Notes: a model not told the origin generated them from the letters alone. A stretch of 64,000 bases of DNA from Candidatus Enterococcus courvalinii (GCF_017315945.1 NZ_JAFLWI010000008.1:62001-126000); one strand, 5' to 3'. Shown: positions 48,353-59,016, counted from the stretch's first letter. Program-made: numbers and translations.

Positions 48353-50800
48353 ATGGAAAATCGACAAGAAATCCAAGAATTAACCTTAGAAGAAGTAATG
48401 GGTGACCGATTTGGACGTTATTCAAAATATATTATTCAAGAGCGCGCCTTGCCGGATATTCGTGATGGGCTAAAGCCAGTCCAACGCCGAATTTTATATG
48501 CAATGAACAAAGATGGAAACACCTACGATAAAGGCTTCCGCAAATCTGCGAAATCAGTCGGAAATATTATGGGTAACTATCACCCACATGGAGATAGTAG
48601 TATTTATGAAGCGATGGTTCGTATGAGTCAAGACTGGAAGCTCCGAGAAGTGTTGATCGAAATGCACGGAAATAACGGTAGTATGGACGGCGATCCTCCA
48701 GCAGCCATGCGTTATACAGAAGCGCGTCTGTCTAAACTAAGTGGGGAAATGTTAGCTGATATTGAAAAAGATACGGTTGATATGGTTTGGAACTTTGATG
48801 ACACTGAAAAAGAACCAACTGTTTTACCTGCTAGATATCCAAACTTATTGGTAAATGGTTCGACAGGGATCTCAGCGGGGTATGCGACCGAGATACCTAC
48901 ACACAATTTAGGGGAAGTCATTGATGGGACAATTTACCTTATCGACCATCCTAATGCAAGTTTAGAGAAACTGATGGAATTCATTCCAGGACCTGATTTT
49001 CCAACAGGAGGAATCTTACAGGGAAAAGATGAAATCAAAAAAGCATTTGAAACTGGGCGCGGAAAAGTAATCTTGCGTTCTAAAACAAAAATTGAAGCAA
49101 TTAAAGGAAACAAGGAACAAATTGTTGTTGCTGAAATTCCTTATGAAGTAAATAAAGCAACACTTGTGAAAAAAATCGATGAAGTTCGTTTAAACAAAAA
49201 AGTTGATGGAATTGCTGAAGTTCGTGATGAAAGTGACCGAACAGGGTTACAAATCGTTGTAGAATTAAAAAAAGATGCAAACGCACAAGGAATCTTAAAT
49301 TATCTATTTAAAAACACGGAACTACAAATTAACTACAACTTTAATATGGTAGCCATTGACCATATGACACCACATCAAGTTGGTCTACGAGATATTTTGA
49401 GCAGTTATGTGGGACATAGGAAAGATGTGATTACGAAACGTAGCCAGTATGATTTAACAAAAGCAGAAAAACGTCAACATATTGTAGAAGGTTTGATGAA
49501 GGCATTATCGATCTTAGATCAAGTGATCACGACAATTCGTGAGAGTAAAGATAAACGTGATGCGAAGAAAAATTTAGTGGATGTCTTCCAGTTTACGGAA
49601 GAGCAAGCAGAAGCAATCGTGACGTTACAACTTTACCGTCTAACAAACACCGATATCACTGAACTTCAAAAAGAATCCGAACAATTGATTGCGCAAATCA
49701 CAGAATTAAATAAAATTCTTTCAGATGATAAAGAATTGTTTTCATTAATGAAAAAAGAATTGCGCGAAGTGAAAAAAAATTATGCAACAAAACGTATTAC
49801 AACAATTGAAGATGAGATCGAAGAAATAAAAATTGATACGAAAGTATTAGTTGCACAAGAAGACGTAGTCGTTAGCGTTACGCGTGAGGGATATGTGAAA
49901 CGAAGCAGCCTACGTTCTTATAGTGCTTCGAAACCAGAAGAGATTGGTATGCGTGAAGGCGATTATCTTCTATATACAGGCGAATTAAGTACATTAGATC
50001 ATGTTTTGTTTGTGACGAATAAAGCGAATATGATTTATCGTCCTGTTCACGAGTTACCGGATCTAAAATGGAAGGAAGTTGGAGAACACATTTCACAAAC
50101 GATTTTGAATTTGTCAATGGACGAATCCATTATTGCAGTGTTCCCATACACGAAAACCCATCCAGAACAAACCTTTATCTTTATCAGTAAAAATGGCATG
50201 ATCAAACAGACTAGAATGACTGAATTTGAACCATGGCGTACGTATAAGAGTCGTCCCCTTAGTTCAATGAAACTAAAAGGCGATGACGAGCTGATTGCGG
50301 TCTATTTGGAAGAAGGACAAACGGATTTAGATGTCTTTTTAGTTACTCATCAAGGAATGGGCTTAAGGTATCCGCTGGTTGAAGTACCAGTCGTTGGTGC
50401 AAAAGCAGCAGGAGTGAAAGCCATCAATCTAAAAGAGGATGATACGGTAATAAATGGGTTATTAGTTTTGACTGAAGGTGATACACCAATCGTCATCGTC
50501 ACGCAAAGAGGTGCAGTCAAACGAATGCTTGCGCAAGAAATCTCACAAACTTCACGCGCAAAACGAGGGGTGCAAGTTTTAAGGGAATTAAAGAAAAATC
50601 CTCACCGAGTGGTTTATATGTCAGAAGGAACAAGTCGTGAATTAACCATTGTGAACCAAAAAGGAAAACAAGTAGAATTTAATCCAACTGATTTTCCAAT
50701 TGGTGATCGTACGTCGAATGGTTCGTTTGTGTTGGATGAAAAACAAGGCGGAGAAATTATCGATGTCCTTGAAGCTCCCATCACAAAAATAGAAGAATAG
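48353..50800 (+). CDS. parC: DNA topoisomerase IV subunit A
   Basis: An 815-residue ParC behind a GGAGGT site, 11 bases after parE. The catalytic Tyr121 is in AAMRYTEARLS. In the quinolone-determining region HGDSSIYEA the two Ser (82, 83) and the Glu (86) are unchanged, so the common ParC resistance substitutions are absent. The C-terminal half (about 500-815) is the beta-pinwheel DNA-wrapping domain. The subunit makes the double-strand break in decatenation. Confidence 0.95.
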   Translation: MENRQEIQELTLEEVMGDRFGRYSKYIIQERALPDIRDGLKPVQRRILYAMNKDGNTYDKGFRKSAKSVGNIMGNYHPHGDSSIYEAMVRMSQDWKLREVLIEMHGNNGSMDGDPPAAMRYTEARLSKLSGEMLADIEKDTVDMVWNFDDTEKEPTVLPARYPNLLVNGSTGISAGYATEIPTHNLGEVIDGTIYLIDHPNASLEKLMEFIPGPDFPTGGILQGKDEIKKAFETGRGKVILRSKTKIEAIKGNKEQIVVAEIPYEVNKATLVKKIDEVRLNKKVDGIAEVRDESDRTGLQIVVELKKDANAQGILNYLFKNTELQINYNFNMVAIDHMTPHQVGLRDILSSYVGHRKDVITKRSQYDLTKAEKRQHIVEGLMKALSILDQVITTIRESKDKRDAKKNLVDVFQFTEEQAEAIVTLQLYRLTNTDITELQKESEQLIAQITELNKILSDDKELFSLMKKELREVKKNYATKRITTIEDEIEEIKIDTKVLVAQEDVVVSVTREGYVKRSSLRSYSASKPEEIGMREGDYLLYTGELSTLDHVLFVTNKANMIYRPVHELPDLKWKEVGEHISQTILNLSMDESIIAVFPYTKTHPEQTFIFISKNGMIKQTRMTEFEPWRTYKSRPLSSMKLKGDDELIAVYLEEGQTDLDVFLVTHQGMGLRYPLVEVPVVGAKAAGVKAINLKEDDTVINGLLVLTEGDTPIVIVTQRGAVKRMLAQEISQTSRAKRGVQVLRELKKNPHRVVYMSEGTSRELTIVNQKGKQVEFNPTDFPIGDRTSNGSFVLDEKQGGEIIDVLEAPITKIEE

Positions 50801-50817
50801 CTGTATCATTTTTTATT

Positions 50818-50860
50818 GAAGGAGCACAATCTGTAGTAGTACAGATTGTGCTTCTTTTTT
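50818..50860 (+). terminator. Terminator after parC
   Basis: GAAGGAGCACAATCTGTA pairs with TACAGATTGTGCTTC, four-base loop, followed by TTTTTT. Confidence 0.88.
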
Positions 50861-50901
50861 CATTTGTTAACTAGAATAAATTGAACTTTTTTATTGGAAT
50901 A

Positions 50902-50915
50902 TGAAAGTGTTCACA
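50902..50915 (+). promoter_or_regulatory. Candidate cre-like site upstream of pflB
   Basis: TGAAAGTGTTCACA matches the cre consensus TGWNANCGNTNWCA except for the C of the central CG. It lies about 85 bases upstream of the pflB -35, a position from which CcpA can activate. The imperfect core makes this tentative. Confidence 0.3.
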
Positions 50916-50999
50916 ATGCTTAATGCTTGGTATTGAAGCATTGTTTAGTAATGTAGTAATTAAAATCTAAAAATTGTTAAAGAAAAAACAAGAAAACCC

Positions 51000-51027
51000 T
51001 TGCAAAGATGCCGCTCTGTGTTATACT
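51000..51027 (+). promoter_or_regulatory. Promoter of pflB
   Basis: TTGCAA (51000-51005), a 16-base spacer, and an extended -10 TG-T-TATACT (-10 at 51022-51027), about 52 bases before the start codon. Combined -35 and extended -10 elements fit a strongly expressed gene. Confidence 0.65.
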
Positions 51028-51078
51028 AATCACGTAAAAACTGTTACATAAAACAGAAACTTTTAGGAGGTCCATACA

Positions 51079-53307
51079 ATGGAGCAATGGAATGGATTTA
51101 AAGGAAAAACCTGGAAAGAAGAAGTAAACGTTAGAGATTTTATCCAAGAAAACTATACCCCTTATGATGGTAATGACGAATTTTTAGCTGGTCCAACAGA
51201 AGCAACAACAAAACTTTGGGATCAAGTAATGGAATTGAACACACAAGAGCGTGAAGCTGGTGGCGTATTAGATATGGATACTAAAGTGGTATCTACAATT
51301 ACTTCACATGGCCCAGGCTACTTGAATAAAGATTTGGAAACAGTTGTTGGATTCCAAACAGAAAAACCATTTAAACGTAGCTTGCAACCATTTGGTGGAA
51401 TCAGAATGTCTGAACAAGCAGCTGAAGCTTACGGCTTTGAAATTGATTCAGAAGTTTCTCACATTTTCCGTGATTACCGTAAAACACATAACCAAGGCGT
51501 TTTTGACGCATACACACCAGAAATTCGTGCGGCACGTCGTTCAGGTGTTATCACTGGTCTTCCTGATGCTTATGGTCGTGGACGTATCATTGGTGACTAT
51601 CGTCGAGTAGCACTTTACGGTGTAGATTATTTGATTAAAGAAAAACAAATTGATTTGTCTAACTGTGGGATTGGCATCATGTCAGATGATATCATTCGCC
51701 AACGTGAAGAATTGAACGAACAAATCCGTGCATTAAGCGAGTTGAAAGAATTAGGAAATATCTACGGTTTCGATATTTCAGGCCCTGCTACAAATGCAAA
51801 AGAAGCATTCCAATGGTTATACCTTGGATATTTAGCAGCAATCAAAGAACAAAATGGTGCAGCAATGTCATTAGGGCGTACATCAACATTCCTAGATATC
51901 TATGTGGAACGTGATTTACAAAATGGTGTTATTACTGAAGAAGAAGCACAAGAAATTGTTGACCATTTCGTTATGAAATTACGTCTTGTTAAATTTGCTC
52001 GTACACCAGATTACAATGCATTATTCTCAGGTGACCCAACTTGGGTTACAGAATCAATCGCTGGTATCGGTGAAGACGGACGCCACATGGTAACTAAAAA
52101 TAGTTTCCGTTTCTTACACACATTATCAAACTTAGGACCAGCTCCAGAACCAAACTTAACTGTTTTATGGTCAACTCGTTTACCACATAACTTTAAAACT
52201 TTCTGTGCAAAAATGAGTATCCAAACATCAGCTATCCAATACGAAAATGACGACGTTATGCGTAAACACTGGGGCGATGACTACGGAATTGCTTGCTGTG
52301 TGTCAGCAATGCGAATTGGTAAACAAATGCAATTCTTTGGAGCTCGTGCAAACTTAGCGAAAACATTATTGTATGCAATCAATGGTGGGGTTGACGAAAA
52401 ATCAAAAGCTCAAGTTGGACCTAAATATCAACCAATTACTTCAGAAATTCTTGATTACAATGAAGTAATGGAAAAATACGATGTCATGATGGACTGGATC
52501 ACTGAATTATATGTGAATACGTTGAATATCATTCATTATATGCATGATAAATATTCATACGAACGTATTGAAATGGCTTTACAAGATACAGATATCTTGC
52601 GTACGATGGCAACTGGTATTGCAGGATTCTCAGTAGCAGTTGACTCATTATCAGCAATCAAATATGCAACTGTTCGCACAGTTCGTGATGAAAATGGTAT
52701 TGTTGAAGATTACGAAATTGAAGGCGACTATCCTAAATATGGTAATAATGATGACCGTGTTGATGAAATTGCTATTCAATTACTAAAAACATTTATGACA
52801 AAAGTGAAACGTAATAAAACTTATCGTGATTCAACACCAACAACCTCAATTCTTACAATCACTTCAAATGTTGTGTATGGTAAGAAAACAGGGAATACAC
52901 CTGATGGCCGTCGCGCAGGCGAACCATTTGCACCAGGTGCTAACCCAATGCATGGTCGCGATACACACGGAGCATTAGCAAGCTTGTCTTCAGTAGCAAA
53001 ATTACCATATGAATATTCATTAGATGGTATTTCAAATACATTCTCAATCGTACCGAAAGCTTTAGGTCGTGACGAAGAAACACAAGAAGAAAACTTAGCA
53101 ACAATGCTTGATGGTTATGCGAAGAAAATGGGTCACCATTTGAATATCAACGTATTCAACCGTGATACTTTATTGGATGCCCAAGAACATCCAGAAAAAT
53201 ATCCTCAATTAACTATCCGTGTTTCTGGATATGCTGTAAACTTCATTAAATTAACACGCGAACAACAAAACGATGTAATTGCACGTACAATGCACGAATC
53301 AATGTAA
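51079..53307 (+). CDS. pflB: Formate acetyltransferase (pyruvate formate-lyase)
   Basis: A 742-residue PflB that converts pyruvate and CoA to acetyl-CoA and formate in anaerobic metabolism. The adjacent active-site Cys406-Cys407 (GIACCVSAM) and the glycyl-radical Gly717 in RVSGYAVNF are intact. Taurine-insensitive, oxygen-sensitive radical chemistry of this kind needs PflA, encoded 80 bases downstream. AGGAGG precedes the ATG. The coding sequence uses frequent codons heavily, consistent with high expression. Confidence 0.96.
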   Translation: MEQWNGFKGKTWKEEVNVRDFIQENYTPYDGNDEFLAGPTEATTKLWDQVMELNTQEREAGGVLDMDTKVVSTITSHGPGYLNKDLETVVGFQTEKPFKRSLQPFGGIRMSEQAAEAYGFEIDSEVSHIFRDYRKTHNQGVFDAYTPEIRAARRSGVITGLPDAYGRGRIIGDYRRVALYGVDYLIKEKQIDLSNCGIGIMSDDIIRQREELNEQIRALSELKELGNIYGFDISGPATNAKEAFQWLYLGYLAAIKEQNGAAMSLGRTSTFLDIYVERDLQNGVITEEEAQEIVDHFVMKLRLVKFARTPDYNALFSGDPTWVTESIAGIGEDGRHMVTKNSFRFLHTLSNLGPAPEPNLTVLWSTRLPHNFKTFCAKMSIQTSAIQYENDDVMRKHWGDDYGIACCVSAMRIGKQMQFFGARANLAKTLLYAINGGVDEKSKAQVGPKYQPITSEILDYNEVMEKYDVMMDWITELYVNTLNIIHYMHDKYSYERIEMALQDTDILRTMATGIAGFSVAVDSLSAIKYATVRTVRDENGIVEDYEIEGDYPKYGNNDDRVDEIAIQLLKTFMTKVKRNKTYRDSTPTTSILTITSNVVYGKKTGNTPDGRRAGEPFAPGANPMHGRDTHGALASLSSVAKLPYEYSLDGISNTFSIVPKALGRDEETQEENLATMLDGYAKKMGHHLNINVFNRDTLLDAQEHPEKYPQLTIRVSGYAVNFIKLTREQQNDVIARTMHESM

Positions 53308-53319
53308 CAAAAGTCAAGG

Positions 53320-53357
53320 AGGCGGATGGACTGATTCAGTCGATTCGCCTTTTTTTA
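53320..53357 (+). terminator. Hairpin between pflB and pflA
   Basis: GGCGGAT-GGACT pairs with AGTC-GATTCGCC and is followed by TTTTTTT. It probably makes most transcripts end after pflB and lets a smaller share read into pflA. Confidence 0.8.
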
Positions 53358-53387
53358 CTCGAAAGTCATTATTAGGAGGACACGTCT

Positions 53388-54149
53388 ATGACAACACCTG
53401 TAACAGGTTTTATTCACTCAACTGAAAGCTTTGGGTCCGTTGACGGCCCTGGTATCCGTTTTATCGCATTTATGCAAGGATGTCGGATGCGTTGTCAATT
53501 TTGTCATAATCCAGATACTTGGAATATTGGCGGTGGTGTTGAACGATCAACAGACGATGTGTTAAATGAAGCACTTGCTTACCGAGAATTTTGGGGAGAT
53601 AAAGGCGGTATTACTATTAGTGGTGGTGAGCCATTGCTGCAATTAGATTTTTTAATCGATCTTTTCAAAAAAGCAAAAGCGCAAGGGGTTCATACAACAA
53701 TTGATACATGTGGTAAACCATTTTCGCGTGAAGAACCATTTTTCAGCAAATTTGAAGAGCTAATGGAATACACAGATTTGTTATTATTTGATATCAAACA
53801 TATTGATAATGATCAACATAAAATTTTGACAGCGAATGGAAATCAAAATATTTTGGAAATGGCACAATACTTGTCAGAAATCGGTAAACCAGTTTGGATT
53901 AGACACGTCCTTGTTCCTGAACGTAGTGACTACGATGAGTATCTGATTCGGTTAGATGAATTTATCAAAACGTTGAATAACGTTGACAAAGTGGAGATCC
54001 TACCTTACCACACCATGGGTCGATACAAATGGGAAACATTAGGTTTGAAGTACCCGTTAGATGGAATTGAACCACCGACGAAAGAACGTGTAGAAAATGC
54101 AAAACAATTACTTCACACAGAAGATTACCAAGGATATTTAACTAGATAG
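53388..54149 (+). CDS. pflA: Pyruvate formate-lyase activating enzyme
   Basis: A 253-residue radical SAM protein. The CRMRCQFC cluster (CX3CX2C, about residues 32-39) binds the 4Fe-4S centre, and the [13 protein letters not shown] segment (about 77-89) binds SAM. It removes a hydrogen from Gly717 of PflB to start the radical. TTAGGAGG precedes the ATG. It lies behind the pflB hairpin, in keeping with the low amount of activase needed. Confidence 0.95.
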   Translation: MTTPVTGFIHSTESFGSVDGPGIRFIAFMQGCRMRCQFCHNPDTWNIGGGVERSTDDVLNEALAYREFWGDKGGITISGGEPLLQLDFLIDLFKKAKAQGVHTTIDTCGKPFSREEPFFSKFEELMEYTDLLLFDIKHIDNDQHKILTANGNQNILEMAQYLSEIGKPVWIRHVLVPERSDYDEYLIRLDEFIKTLNNVDKVEILPYHTMGRYKWETLGLKYPLDGIEPPTKERVENAKQLLHTEDYQGYLTR

Positions 54150-54153
54150 TTTT

Positions 54154-54194
54154 GAAACGGAAAAGGAAGTTAGTATTGCTCTTTTCCGTTTTTT
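54154..54194 (+). terminator. Terminator after pflA
   Basis: AAACGGAAAAG pairs with CTTTTCCGTTT, loop of about 15 bases, followed by TTTT. Confidence 0.8.
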
Positions 54195-54235
54195 TGCTAT
54201 TATTAAATAGGAGAAAGAACAAAGGAGCGAATGAC

Positions 54236-55162
54236 ATGTCAAAAATTTTAGTTTTTGGACACCAAAATCCAGATACAGATGCAATTGGTGCGGCGATCGC
54301 ATTTTCACATTTACAAAATGAATTAGGAAAACAAACAGAAGCTGTAGCATTAGGAACACCGAATGAAGAAACGCAGTTTGCCTTGGATTCCTTTGGATTA
54401 ACAGCGCCTCGCGTAGTAGAGTCAGCGAAGGCAGAAGATGCAGCTGTTATGTTGGTTGACCATAACGAATTTCAACAAAGTATTTCAGATATTGCAGAGG
54501 TAACGATTTTATCAGTTGTGGACCATCATCGCATCGCAAATTTTGAAACAGCTAATCCTTTATATTACCGTGCCGAGCCAGTTGGTTGCACAAGTACAAT
54601 CGTTTTGAAAATGTACAAAGAAAATCAAATAAGCATTCCAAAAGAAATTGCCGGAATCATGCTTTCAGCTATTGTTTCTGATACACTGCTATTTAAATCA
54701 CCAACTTCTACACCAGAAGATGAAAAAGCAGCGCAAGAGCTTGCTGAAATTGCGGAAGTAGATCTAAGTGTTTATGGTTTAGAAATGTTAAAAGCAGGTA
54801 CAAAATTAAGCGATAAATCAGCTGCAACCTTGCTTGATTTAGATGCGAAAAGTTTCCCAATGGGAGACAAAAATATCCGTATTGCTCAGGTTAATACTGT
54901 TGACTTGAATGAAGTAATGGATCGTCAAACTGAGTTAGAAACAGCCATGGCTGAAGAAATGACTACAAATGATTATGATTTGTTTGTTTTGGTCGTAACG
55001 AATATTTTAGACAGCGACTCAGAATTATTGGTTGCTGGAGATGACAAAGAAAAAGTGGAAGCAGCATTCCAAACAAAATTAACAAATAATCGTGCATTTT
55101 TAAAAGGCGTTGTTTCTCGTAAAAAACAAGTTGTTCCTCAATTAACAGAAGTTTTTAGTTAA
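54236..55162 (+). CDS. ppaC: Manganese-dependent inorganic pyrophosphatase (family II)
   Basis: ATG 54236 behind AAAGGAG gives 308 residues beginning with the conserved [17 protein letters not shown]; an upstream in-frame start would read through the terminator. DHH-family metal motifs [14 protein letters not shown] and DHHR and the C-terminal RKKQVVPQL segment are present. It hydrolyses pyrophosphate to phosphate, driving biosynthesis forward. Confidence 0.95.
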   Translation: MSKILVFGHQNPDTDAIGAAIAFSHLQNELGKQTEAVALGTPNEETQFALDSFGLTAPRVVESAKAEDAAVMLVDHNEFQQSISDIAEVTILSVVDHHRIANFETANPLYYRAEPVGCTSTIVLKMYKENQISIPKEIAGIMLSAIVSDTLLFKSPTSTPEDEKAAQELAEIAEVDLSVYGLEMLKAGTKLSDKSAATLLDLDAKSFPMGDKNIRIAQVNTVDLNEVMDRQTELETAMAEEMTTNDYDLFVLVVTNILDSDSELLVAGDDKEKVEAAFQTKLTNNRAFLKGVVSRKKQVVPQLTEVFS

Positions 55163-55173
55163 TTTACTGATAT

Positions 55174-55210
55174 AGCTGAGTCGAGCATAAACTGCGACTC
55201 AGCTTTTTTT
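55174..55210 (+). terminator. Terminator after ppaC
   Basis: AGCTGAGTCG pairs perfectly with CGACTCAGCT, 12-base loop, followed by TTTTTT. Confidence 0.87.
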
Positions 55211-55250
55211 ATCAGAATGAAGATAAATGTTGAATGGAGTGAGGGAGCAA

Positions 55251-56120
55251 ATGAATTATTTTTATTCACCAAAAAATAAAGTTTATCAAAAATTGGTGGC
55301 TGATCCGCTGTTCTCGCCAGTTGTTGTGTATTTAAGTGGGCAGCCCGAACCGGTCATCTTGAGAGAATTAAAAAAAGTCTTTCCTCAGCGAAAGTTTGAA
55401 CATTTTTTGGATCAATTGATTGAAGCTGGCCTAGTGAAACGAGAGCAAAGAAGATATGAGTTAAGCTTCCCAATTTTCACAGAAGAGGAAGCTAACTATC
55501 AAGAAATCATTGCTAGTCAAGCTCAACGATTAAGTGAACAGCTTGCTAAGCTTTCCCAAGATGAGCAACAATTCATTCTAGGAGAAACCCTTTGGACTAC
55601 TTGTTTTGAAGAAGATAGTAAAGTTTTTTATGGCTACAAAGGTGAGACAGAAGAAACAACACAAAAGACAATTGCAGGAAATGAAGCCTATCAATTTGTT
55701 TCAATTTCTACTACAAAAAACTTCCCAGTAACATTGGCTAATTATTTCTTCGTTCAAAAAAATAAGCCTACACAATTCCCAGATTTTTTACCATTAGCAA
55801 CTTTGCTAGGGGATGTGAATGAAGCCTATTATTTCGATCAAGTGGAAGTGATCATTGAACGTATTCGACTAAATAAATTCAAAAATCGCCGTCCAAATAT
55901 TTTTTTGGAATCCTTAATTGAAACAAAGACCATCCAATCAGAACCGACTTTTGAATTATTGTTACCGGTTCTTGAAAATGAAAAAGAATTGAGTGATGTT
56001 CAGTTTACTGAACTAGGTAGTCTAACAGAATCAGAAGCTGCTTTCGTTCACAGAAGAATGTATGAAGAAGTGAAACACGCTCTTGGGTTAACGGCATATT
56101 CTTATATCAAAGCAAAATAA
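55251..56120 (+). CDS. DUF1803-type hypothetical protein
   Basis: ATG 55251 follows GAGGGAG; 289 residues beginning MNYFYSPKNK. Residues 1-80 look like a winged-helix-type segment (a helix, then FLDQLIEAGLVKREQRRYELS), and the remainder is a mixed alpha/beta domain. I take it for the DUF1803 family often found beside ppaC in Lactobacillales; function unknown. There is no membrane segment or signal peptide. It may be a DNA-binding or adaptor protein, but this rests only on the N-terminal pattern. Confidence 0.65.
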   Translation: MNYFYSPKNKVYQKLVADPLFSPVVVYLSGQPEPVILRELKKVFPQRKFEHFLDQLIEAGLVKREQRRYELSFPIFTEEEANYQEIIASQAQRLSEQLAKLSQDEQQFILGETLWTTCFEEDSKVFYGYKGETEETTQKTIAGNEAYQFVSISTTKNFPVTLANYFFVQKNKPTQFPDFLPLATLLGDVNEAYYFDQVEVIIERIRLNKFKNRRPNIFLESLIETKTIQSEPTFELLLPVLENEKELSDVQFTELGSLTESEAAFVHRRMYEEVKHALGLTAYSYIKAK

Positions 56121-56160
56121 AACAGCCAGACAAACGTTCAATCGTCTGTCTGGCTGTTTT
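56119..56160. terminator. Bidirectional terminator between convergent genes
   Basis: AAAACAGCCAGACA pairs perfectly with TGTCTGGCTGTTTT; A and T tracts on both sides serve both genes. Confidence 0.88.
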
Positions 56161-56773
56161 ATTTATATGTTTTGTTTCGTTGATATTGCCACATTAGGAA
56201 TGCTAAACAAATCACAAATAAGAAATCAAAACAGTTACTGACATCTTGAATAATGGTTGTTTGGATCGTTGGTGCAAATGCCAAAAACAAAAAAGCAAAA
56301 AAGTTATAACCAAAACAAATTAGTGAGACCCAGCAAAAGAAAGGATTTAATTTCAATTCTTTAAAAACTAACGAGAAGAAGAAGAAAGAAAAAATTACTA
56401 AGGTAACCACTAAGCCGTTCAAAATAAAAAAGAAAAGCGAATTTTGATTAAAGGTATAGAGTAAAACAGCTAAAAATGAAAACAATTTTAATGCGATAAA
56501 AATAAATGAAGCTTCCGCTAGTTCCTTTGTTTTTTCTAGGTAAACATAGCGCGAAAAAAAGATGGCAAACAAAAGTGATGATAAAGAAGACAAGATAAGT
56601 AAGCCCGCGCTCTGGTCTAGTGTATTAAGTGTTGAATAATCCAGTAAGAGCCATCCAAGCGCATGGTTTGGCGCATCAGAAGTTGTAGAAAAGGTATGTA
56701 ATACAAAAAATAGAATTGCCAATAGTCCAAATAGCGAAGCTAATTGGAGATAAATCATTGTTTTTCGATACAT
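56159..56773 (-). CDS. Polytopic membrane protein of unknown function
   Basis: ATG 56773 has GGAG 12 bases upstream and gives 204 residues; the frame is open further upstream without a site. Six or so hydrophobic segments fill nearly the whole protein, Phe and Leu dominating, with a short basic C-terminus (QYQRNKTYK). No family, signature or neighbouring partner was recognised. It shares a terminator with the converging DUF1803 gene. Confidence 0.65.
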   Translation of the reverse strand: MYRKTMIYLQLASLFGLLAILFFVLHTFSTTSDAPNHALGWLLLDYSTLNTLDQSAGLLILSSLSSLLFAIFFSRYVYLEKTKELAEASFIFIALKLFSFLAVLLYTFNQNSLFFFILNGLVVTLVIFSFFFFSLVFKELKLNPFFCWVSLICFGYNFFAFLFLAFAPTIQTTIIQDVSNCFDFLFVICLAFLMWQYQRNKTYK

Positions 56774-56933
56774 TTCAAGTAGTTCTCCAATACTAAAAAA
56801 TGATATTTTGCATATATTATCATAACAAAACAATGAGCTTTTGTCGATGGTTTAGACAAAAATAAACCGGTTCAAGCAAGTAGAGTTGGTTGAACCGGTG
56901 CGAGAAAATCATTTCTTTTTTGATTAATAAAAT

Positions 56934-57476
56934 TTAATTTTTTTGACGTTTCCGAACTTTTTTTGTCCAAAATCCACCAGAAATGTACTTTGGTTCATAA
57001 GAAATAATAAATGCACGTTCTTCGACTGTTTTGATCAAGTGATAGAGCTCACGTTCGCTTTTACGTGGGGAAAGGATTTCTAAAACTAATCGTTCACCCT
57101 CAAGCCCCATGGCAGAAGTTTGTGTAACTCCGTACCCATTTTCTCGCAAAATTCGAGGCAAATTTTTATCTTCAGAGGTATTTGTTGGCAAAATCGTCGT
57201 AACCATGATGTAGCCAAGTGCTAATTTGTCTTCGATCAAGATCCCTACACTGATTCCTACAGCATAGCCGAGTGCGTAAACAAAGAGATTTAAAGGGTTA
57301 TCTAAACGATCAAGAACGAGAGAAAGGCCCATAATATAAATAATTATTTCAACCATACTCACTAAGGGAGCGATCAAGCGATAGCCCTTCATCGTTAGCA
57401 TAAATCTTAGGGTATTTAGCGTAATATACGCAAAATTGATAATAAAAATCATTAGTAACATTTTTGGATCAACCAT
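56934..57476 (-). CDS. UPF0316 family membrane protein with DUF2179 domain (YebE-like)
   Basis: A 180-residue protein starting at ATG 57476 behind TAGGAGGAG. Three N-terminal membrane segments (about 6-85; NTLRFMLTMKGYR and YALGYAVGISVGILIEDKLALGY are typical of UPF0316) are followed by a cytoplasmic DUF2179-like domain (about 90-170). Function is not established. The same C-terminal domain type occurs in the YitT protein at 13816 of this window. Confidence 0.8.
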   Translation of the reverse strand: MVDPKMLLMIFIINFAYITLNTLRFMLTMKGYRLIAPLVSMVEIIIYIMGLSLVLDRLDNPLNLFVYALGYAVGISVGILIEDKLALGYIMVTTILPTNTSEDKNLPRILRENGYGVTQTSAMGLEGERLVLEILSPRKSERELYHLIKTVEERAFIISYEPKYISGGFWTKKVRKRQKN

Positions 57477-57613
57477 CAAAACACTCCTCCTAATTCTTTC
57501 TTCTCTACAATAGCAAAAAAATCAAAATTTGGGAAAAAATTAAAGTATCTTCATTTGAAAAAAATTAAAAAAAGATTATAATTGTATTATAAAGGCGATG
57601 GGTAGGTGATGCT

Positions 57614-58012
57614 ATGAAAAAGATCAATCAAATTATTTGTGTTAGCCATCTATTGAGTATGGTCTTTAGTGTGTATTTAGCTGTTTATGCCGTTCAAGAA
57701 ACGTTTGAGGTAGAGGATCTGTTCTTCTCACTATCCATCATTGATTACTTTCTATTAAGCGTTATATTCTTTCTAGTCCTTTTTATTGGGAGTATGTTTG
57801 GTGGAGTAGCTAGCTTTCTTCGTTTTTCTATTTATCCGGTATTTACACTGTTACTGGGAATAATCGGATTATCTTCTCTTTTTTTATTTCCGCAATGGTA
57901 TTTACAATCGACTTTGCTTTTTTTTAGTAGTATTAGCATTTTTCAAATTTTAAGTAGCAGTTGGTTGTTTTTTCAAAATATAAATTTAATTAAGTTAGGT
58001 GACTCAAAGTGA
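57614..58012 (+). CDS. Small membrane protein of unknown function
   Basis: A 132-residue protein with four hydrophobic segments (about residues 5-25, 42-62, 70-92 and 97-120). GTAGGTGATG precedes the start. No family is recognised. Its stop overlaps the GTG start of the hydrolase gene that follows (GTGA), so the two are translated together and the products may be functionally linked. Confidence 0.65.
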   Translation: MKKINQIICVSHLLSMVFSVYLAVYAVQETFEVEDLFFSLSIIDYFLLSVIFFLVLFIGSMFGGVASFLRFSIYPVFTLLLGIIGLSSLFLFPQWYLQSTLLFFSSISIFQILSSSWLFFQNINLIKLGDSK

Positions 58013-58785
58013 ATCCAATCATGATGAAACGTAAGGTGAAAGCAATTCCCGTGTTAGAAGTTGTTTTAGAAGAACTCAAACACAAAAAAATTCCAGTGGT
58101 TGTCTACTATCACGGCTGGCAAACAAGTAAGGAATTGGTTTTGACACAAGGTAGAAAAATTGCGCAGTATGGGATTCGAGTCATTTTGCCAGATGCAATG
58201 AATCATGGCGAGCGGAAACAGCCTGTGTCTTCCATTCCTTCTTACACGTTTTGGAATAGTATTTATGGGAATTTATTCGAATTTGAAACACTGATGGAAC
58301 ATCTCGATAAGCGAGATCTACTCCATGAAAAAGTAGCGGTAGGCGGTGTTTCGATGGGTGGGATGACTACTTGCGCATTACTTAGTCATCATCCTAGACT
58401 TATTGCGGGGGCTTGTTTAATGGGGTCACCTGCGCCACTAGCTTACGGGCAAGGGATCGAGGCGCGTGCTAAACAACTTGATTTTACTTTACCTAAGGAT
58501 TATTTTGAATTGATTTCTTGGGTTGAAAGATATGACCTGTCTTTGAATCCACAGCGTCTAGCAGGAAGACCTTTGTTTTTCTGGCATGGAAAGGAAGATG
58601 AGAAAATCCCCTTCGAGCAGACCGCCGATTTTGTAAAGGCTAATCAATGGACTCAAGCAGGGCGACAGATTCTTTTTCATCCTTCAGAAAAGCAAGGCCA
58701 TTTAGTTGAAGTTTCATTGATGGAAGAAGCAGCGGAATTTTTTTACAAATGTTTGATTAAAGAGAACCACGAGGAAAAGATGTAA
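58009..58785 (+). CDS. Alpha/beta hydrolase, YitV-like
   Basis: A 258-residue hydrolase of the prolyl-oligopeptidase-like group. The nucleophile elbow is GVSMG (Ser about 117), the oxyanion strand VVYYHGW lies near residue 32, and a DAMNHGER segment, an FWHGKEDEKIPF Asp block (about 196) and a late His in KQGHLVEV (about 228) complete the triad. It is probably a cytoplasmic esterase; the substrate is unknown. The start is GTG overlapping the preceding stop by four bases. Confidence 0.8.
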   Translation: MNPIMMKRKVKAIPVLEVVLEELKHKKIPVVVYYHGWQTSKELVLTQGRKIAQYGIRVILPDAMNHGERKQPVSSIPSYTFWNSIYGNLFEFETLMEHLDKRDLLHEKVAVGGVSMGGMTTCALLSHHPRLIAGACLMGSPAPLAYGQGIEARAKQLDFTLPKDYFELISWVERYDLSLNPQRLAGRPLFFWHGKEDEKIPFEQTADFVKANQWTQAGRQILFHPSEKQGHLVEVSLMEEAAEFFYKCLIKENHEEKM

Positions 58786-58873
58786 GAGAATCGTATTTAG
58801 TAGTGGAAGAGGAATAAGAGCTTTTGAATAAAGATATTTTCTCGAGTGAATTTGTTATTTCTAGTAATAAAAC

Positions 58874-58913
58874 ATGAGATTGGAGATTTCTTTGATTCCA
58901 ATCTCTTTTTTTG
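58874..58913 (+). terminator. Terminator after the hydrolase gene
   Basis: GAGATTGGA pairs perfectly with TCCAATCTC, followed by TTTTTTT. Confidence 0.87.
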
Positions 58914-59016
58914 CTTGGTAATAGAAAAGATATGAAACCTTGACTATAAAACGAAAAAAATTTAGGTATAATAGAGGATGAAGTAAATTGGTCTATGTCC
59001 TTCATCGTGAGGTGTA

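Noticed and set aside
48590-48630. Quinolone-resistance substitution in parC
   Set aside because: The Ser and Glu positions of the HGDSSIYEA stretch are the usual susceptible residues.
50880-51060. Rex (redox) operator upstream of pflB
   Set aside because: Only a half-site-like GTTCACAA is present; no inverted TTGTGA...TCACAA pair was found.
58940-58972. TTGACT...TATAAT promoter for the LacI-type gene
   Set aside because: The spacer is 21 bases, too long for a normal sigma-A promoter; only the TATAAT element is kept as a hint.
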